The notes beneath the pieces are model-generated. The model was given only the letters and a program-made list of their open reading frames with translations, did not search any database and had not been told where the DNA came from. The position numbers and the translations under genes were made by a program. 64,000 bases of DNA from Paenibacillus sp. FSL H8-0079 (lineage in GTDB: Bacteria; Bacillota; Bacilli; Paenibacillales; Paenibacillaceae): contig NZ_CP150300.1 of assembly GCF_037991315.1 (NCBI RefSeq), positions 1,674,001-1,738,000 of the forward strand, written 5' to 3'. Positions 61,287-64,000 of the stretch are shown piece after piece (the first letter of the stretch is position 1; every line of letters starts with the position of its first letter).

Positions 61287-62675
61287 ATGCGGAACGATTA
61301 CATTAGCGATGAGTTGTATAAGGAAATATCTGATCTTGCCTACCAGGACAACGTTACTGCCGGAGCACCGCTTACAGAAGAGGGAGATTATGCACAATGG
61401 AAGGTCATTGAACCTGAAGGTGCCGAGCTCCACAATAAAGTGTCGGGTTTCGATTCCGTCATCCTCCACAACAATCAGACGAATCAAATTGTCATCGGTT
61501 ACCGCGGAACAGAACCAGGTGGGAGCTGGCTTGGGAGAGCAGCCGATTACGAAACAGACGTGTTCGATGTTTTAGGTGGACGCACCAGAGAACTGGAGGA
61601 TGCCGTAACTGCCCCTAATCATCATAACATTTTCAAGAAAAGCTTTATTCAATCCATTAAGGACGATATCAATTGGGAGAACAATCAATTTCATCAGGCG
61701 GAAGTGCTTTATGAACAAGTCAAAGCAAAATATCCTGACGCAAGTATCTCTCTTACGGGACATTCGCTTGGAGGTGGTTTAGCGCAATATGTGGCAGCGC
61801 GACAGGATTTGTCGGCCATGACATACAGTGCTCCGAGTGTAACCAATCTGCTGGACGATGCAAGCTTGGCGAAAGTGAACGAAGGTTACTATGATAAAAA
61901 AGTGGTGAACATCGTTCAGCCAAATGATTCAGTAGGTGCAGGAGGACTTTTTGAATATGACAGACATGTTGGCAGTACGTACTACAAAGGCCAGGATTTT
62001 GACTCGGCCAATGCGATGTACCAAAACTGGAGGCTGCAATTCCAGCTCACGGTGCCGATTAGTCCGATGGGGCCCAGCGGCCCGTTAGTCACATACAATT
62101 TCCCAATTGATATCGATCTGGACAAGTTTCAGGTCGGTAATATTGTTCGATTGATGGACTCGTTTTCCAAGGAAGAAGGCAAAGGATATCACTCGATGAA
62201 CCAGTATCAGTTTGATGAACAGGGTAACTTGGTAGGTCCACTTATCGATCGCGCAACAGGAAAAAAAATTGACATCTCACCACGCTGGAATGCTTATCAG
62301 GAATCACGGATGGCTTTGTCAAATCTCGTTGGCGGGTTGGTGGCTCCCTTGATTGCGGCTGTATCCAATGGAAAGTCAGGTCAAGGTGGTGGGACAATCC
62401 GACTAACGCCGGAGGAATTGGCACAGGCAGCCAAGGAAATGCGCCTTAGTCTGAGCGGGTTTTCCAATGATGCACAAGCTTCCATCCGAATGTTCGAGGC
62501 TTATACTTCCACAAGTGAAAGCCATTCCTTCACGTCAATCGCTTACGAAGCTACGGCGACACTGGAACGAATTAACCGTTGGTATCAGGAATCCATCAGC
62601 GAGATTGCCGAGTACATTGAACGCAAGCACGAAGATTTCGTTCAAGCAGACCAGTTCTTAACGGGAGGTAATTGA
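61287..62675 (+). CDS. Lipase-like protein with helical C-terminal targeting region
   Basis: A 462-residue protein. The N-terminal two-thirds is an alpha/beta-hydrolase of the Mbeg1/DUF2974 type, with the nucleophile motif ISLTGHSLGGGLAQYVAAR (Ser about 165) and VIGYRGTEPG at the oxyanion side. The last 110 residues are predicted helical with WXG/LXG-like character (LSLSGFSNDAQASIRMFEAY, ATLERINRWYQESISEIAEY). This reversed order (enzyme first, helical domain last) recalls the type VII secreted lipase TslA. AGGAGGT precedes the ATG at 61287. No signal peptide. Confidence 0.82.
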   Translation: MRNDYISDELYKEISDLAYQDNVTAGAPLTEEGDYAQWKVIEPEGAELHNKVSGFDSVILHNNQTNQIVIGYRGTEPGGSWLGRAADYETDVFDVLGGRTRELEDAVTAPNHHNIFKKSFIQSIKDDINWENNQFHQAEVLYEQVKAKYPDASISLTGHSLGGGLAQYVAARQDLSAMTYSAPSVTNLLDDASLAKVNEGYYDKKVVNIVQPNDSVGAGGLFEYDRHVGSTYYKGQDFDSANAMYQNWRLQFQLTVPISPMGPSGPLVTYNFPIDIDLDKFQVGNIVRLMDSFSKEEGKGYHSMNQYQFDEQGNLVGPLIDRATGKKIDISPRWNAYQESRMALSNLVGGLVAPLIAAVSNGKSGQGGGTIRLTPEELAQAAKEMRLSLSGFSNDAQASIRMFEAYTSTSESHSFTSIAYEATATLERINRWYQESISEIAEYIERKHEDFVQADQFLTGGN

Positions 62676-62676
62676 C

Positions 62677-62982
62677 ATGGGAAGAATATCGGTATCTTTA
62701 TCCGATCTGAGAAGAGCCGTTCAGCAATGTGAGCAGTTGCAGGAGCGCTTAGTGCAGCAGGAGCAGAAGATGCGTTCAATACATAGTAGACTGGAGCAAG
62801 ATTGGGCTGGGAATGCTGCGACCACGCTAGGGTTCAAGATGCAATCATTTCTAGATGGGACATCCGCCCGAATGGATGAGTTGGAGGCGCATAAAGAAGA
62901 ACTCCGACGGTATATCTACAGGATGGAGGAAGCTGATCGTGAGGATCGTAGAGATCACAGGGAACACAGTATGTTAAGATGA
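62677..62982 (+). CDS. WXG100-like small helical protein
   Basis: A 101-residue helical hairpin protein: first helix ISVSLSDLRRAVQQCEQLQE, turn with WAGNAA in the WxG position, second helix with FLDGTSARMDELEAHKEEL, and a charged tail. The ATG lies one base behind the lipase stop, behind GGGAGG. It probably pairs with the lipase's helical domain as a secretion partner. No Ess/Yuk machinery is in the window. Confidence 0.75.
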   Translation: MGRISVSLSDLRRAVQQCEQLQERLVQQEQKMRSIHSRLEQDWAGNAATTLGFKMQSFLDGTSARMDELEAHKEELRRYIYRMEEADREDRRDHREHSMLR

Positions 62983-63143
62983 GAATTTCGAACAGTGGTA
63001 TGCAGATTCTGTTGAAACAAAGATCGGCACAGGGTTGTAATGTAGAAATCCTGAATGTCAATCCACGAAGTTATGACATTCAGATGATGTGGTGAAGCGA
63101 TACGCTCTACCTTTTTTAAAGTTGATAGGTTCCAAAGCATCGG

Positions 63144-63190
63144 AAGGTCGTCGGATTCCCTATGGGATGAAGAAGGACCTTTTTGTTTTA
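63144..63190 (+). terminator. Terminator ahead of the decayed recombinase copy
   Basis: AAGGTC (63144-63149) pairs with GACCTT (63176-63181) around ATTCCC/GGGAT, followed by TTTTTGTTTTA. The flanking AAAGCATCGGAAGGTCGTC matches 36734-36752. Confidence 0.7.
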
Positions 63191-63290
63191 TTACTATAAC
63201 GAAAGGTTCGACTGCATACTCCCGTCCTGTACAACCCTGCATATATTCAGCGTATTCAGAACCCATTGGATCGATTGGATAAAGGTTTGA
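63190..63290 (+). pseudogene. Internally deleted copy of the integron recombinase
   Basis: The left half (CCTGCATATATT ending) matches codons 12-32 of the recombinase at 36.8 kb, the right half (AGCGTATTCAGAACCC, GGATCG, TTGGAT) its last 14 codons. About 970 bp between are missing, apparently by recombination between AGCG(C/T)ATTC repeats. The start codon is also lost. The homology continues through the promoter-like block at 63327. Confidence 0.8.
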
Positions 63291-63326
63291 GAAAACTAAT
63301 ATATTTCCCTTATTCGCCAATTCACC

Positions 63327-63355
63327 TTCGCAATTGTAACAATATGGGTTATCAT
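63327..63355 (+). promoter_or_regulatory. Second copy of the candidate cassette promoter
   Basis: TTCGCA, 17 bases, TATCAT, with flanks (TTATCAT-A-ACGTAGTTC) as at 37962-37990. It points at the gene at 63390. Confidence 0.55.
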
Positions 63356-63389
63356 ATACGTAGTTCAGGCACTAGTAGGAGGTAATTCA

Positions 63390-63995
63390 ATGAAAAAAAA
63401 TATAGCAATAATCGCACTAATGGTTGGATTGATAATAAGCATGTTTTTCAACTATCAATTCAAAGTGTACAAAGACAATCGAGAAGTTGATTACGCGGTT
63501 AAACTAAATCATGGAACTCAAATGGGTATAAAAGAATCCATTTTCAATTTAGATAATGTGATAAAAAGCTTAGAGGACGGCTCTTCCAAGGAAACAGTCA
63601 TACACGCATTAGGAAATGTGGCAGTATCTTTGAAAGTGGGTGAAGAATCATTTGTCTTTCTGAAATCCGACTTCAGGGAAGATCAATTATCATCAACTTA
63701 TTTAATCTATAATGTGTTTAGAGATATGTATACGCATATAAGAGTAGAAATCATAGGCGAAATTTTATCGAATAAGATATCGCTAGAAAAAGAATCGAGA
63801 AATCAACTGATTAAGGATATAGGAGTGCTTAAACAAGATTTGGAGTATATTGATAGCCAATTTAACGAGGATATTCTGAAAGAACAAAGTCCTAGGTGGA
63901 TTGAAAACAAATGGAAAGAGTTAATTGGAGAGATTGTAAATCGAAATACGGATTATAAATTATATGAAAGAATGAAAATGAAATACAATTTATAA
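63390..63995 (+). CDS. Hypothetical protein with signal anchor
   Basis: A 201-residue protein: short basic N-terminus, one hydrophobic helix (IAIIALMVGLIISMFFNYQF), then a charged, mainly helical extracytoplasmic domain. No family recognised. AGGAGG precedes the ATG. It stands directly behind the decayed recombinase/promoter remnant, the position held by cassette 1 in the intact system, so it may be a fixed former cassette. It ends five bases before the window edge. Confidence 0.6.
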   Translation: MKKNIAIIALMVGLIISMFFNYQFKVYKDNREVDYAVKLNHGTQMGIKESIFNLDNVIKSLEDGSSKETVIHALGNVAVSLKVGEESFVFLKSDFREDQLSSTYLIYNVFRDMYTHIRVEIIGEILSNKISLEKESRNQLIKDIGVLKQDLEYIDSQFNEDILKEQSPRWIENKWKELIGEIVNRNTDYKLYERMKMKYNL

Positions 63996-64000
63996 GCATG

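Overview
The window looks like chromosome of a Paenibacillus-type member of the Bacillota. Evidence: moderate GC, strong AGGAGG-type ribosome sites with frequent TTG/GTG starts, and families typical of that genus (DUF4179 anti-sigma/ECF pair, AraC-SBP fusion regulator, GT-D glycosyltransferase, ThrE split exporter, several DinB-fold proteins). No rRNA, tRNA or CRISPR array was seen.

Layout. 0-18 kb: housekeeping and small-molecule genes: an M23 lipoprotein, acetyltransferases, an ammonium transporter followed directly after its terminator by an ORF-deleted group II intron and a 186-bp terminal-inverted-repeat element, a threonine/serine exporter pair, an S66 peptidase, an ECF sigma/anti-sigma pair, a GNAT-Nudix fusion, an orphan FlgB-like protein, speD, a YpsA homologue that appears to start at CTG, and an RluA-type pseudouridine synthase. 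18-25.4 kb: a glycan cluster (GT-D enzyme, glycosyltransferases, nucleotide-sugar dehydratase and dehydrogenase, methyltransferase). 26-36.5 kb: an AraC regulator divergent from a two-subunit ABC exporter, a truncated Rpn-type gene, recQ, and a B12-binding radical SAM protein.

36.8-43.8 kb is the most remarkable part: an integron-like system. A tyrosine recombinase with an IntI-like C-terminus, an extra N-terminal domain and no IntI-specific insertion is followed by a candidate cassette promoter, an attI-like crossover and AT-rich single-gene cassettes separated by attC-like sites. For four consecutive cassettes the first 8 bases (GTTRNNNN type) are the exact reverse complement of the last 8, and the match resumes for about 5 more bases beyond a constant mismatch. 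The four cassettes differ from one another at these positions, so this is cassette-specific covariation, as expected of excisable circles with folded attC sites. Cassette 4 carries a later insertion (SRPBCC remnant, NmrA-like/TetR pair, IS5-type transposase remnant) that separates two reverse-strand gene remnants. A deleted second copy of the recombinase and its promoter lies at 63.1-63.4 kb.

44.5-52.7 kb: a sulfur-acquisition operon (cystine-type ABC importer, three LLM flavin monooxygenases, GNAT, DinB) resembling the Bacillus subtilis ytmI/tcyJ-cmo locus. 53-56.9 kb: small hypothetical genes and a frameshifted chloramphenicol-phosphotransferase-like gene. 57-60.6 kb: a Fur-boxed ferric-siderophore module (binding protein, FhuF-like reductase, AraC-SBP regulator). 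60.8-63 kb: a lipase with a helical C-terminus, a WXG100-like partner and a divergent lipoprotein, resembling a type VII secretion lipase/immunity set.
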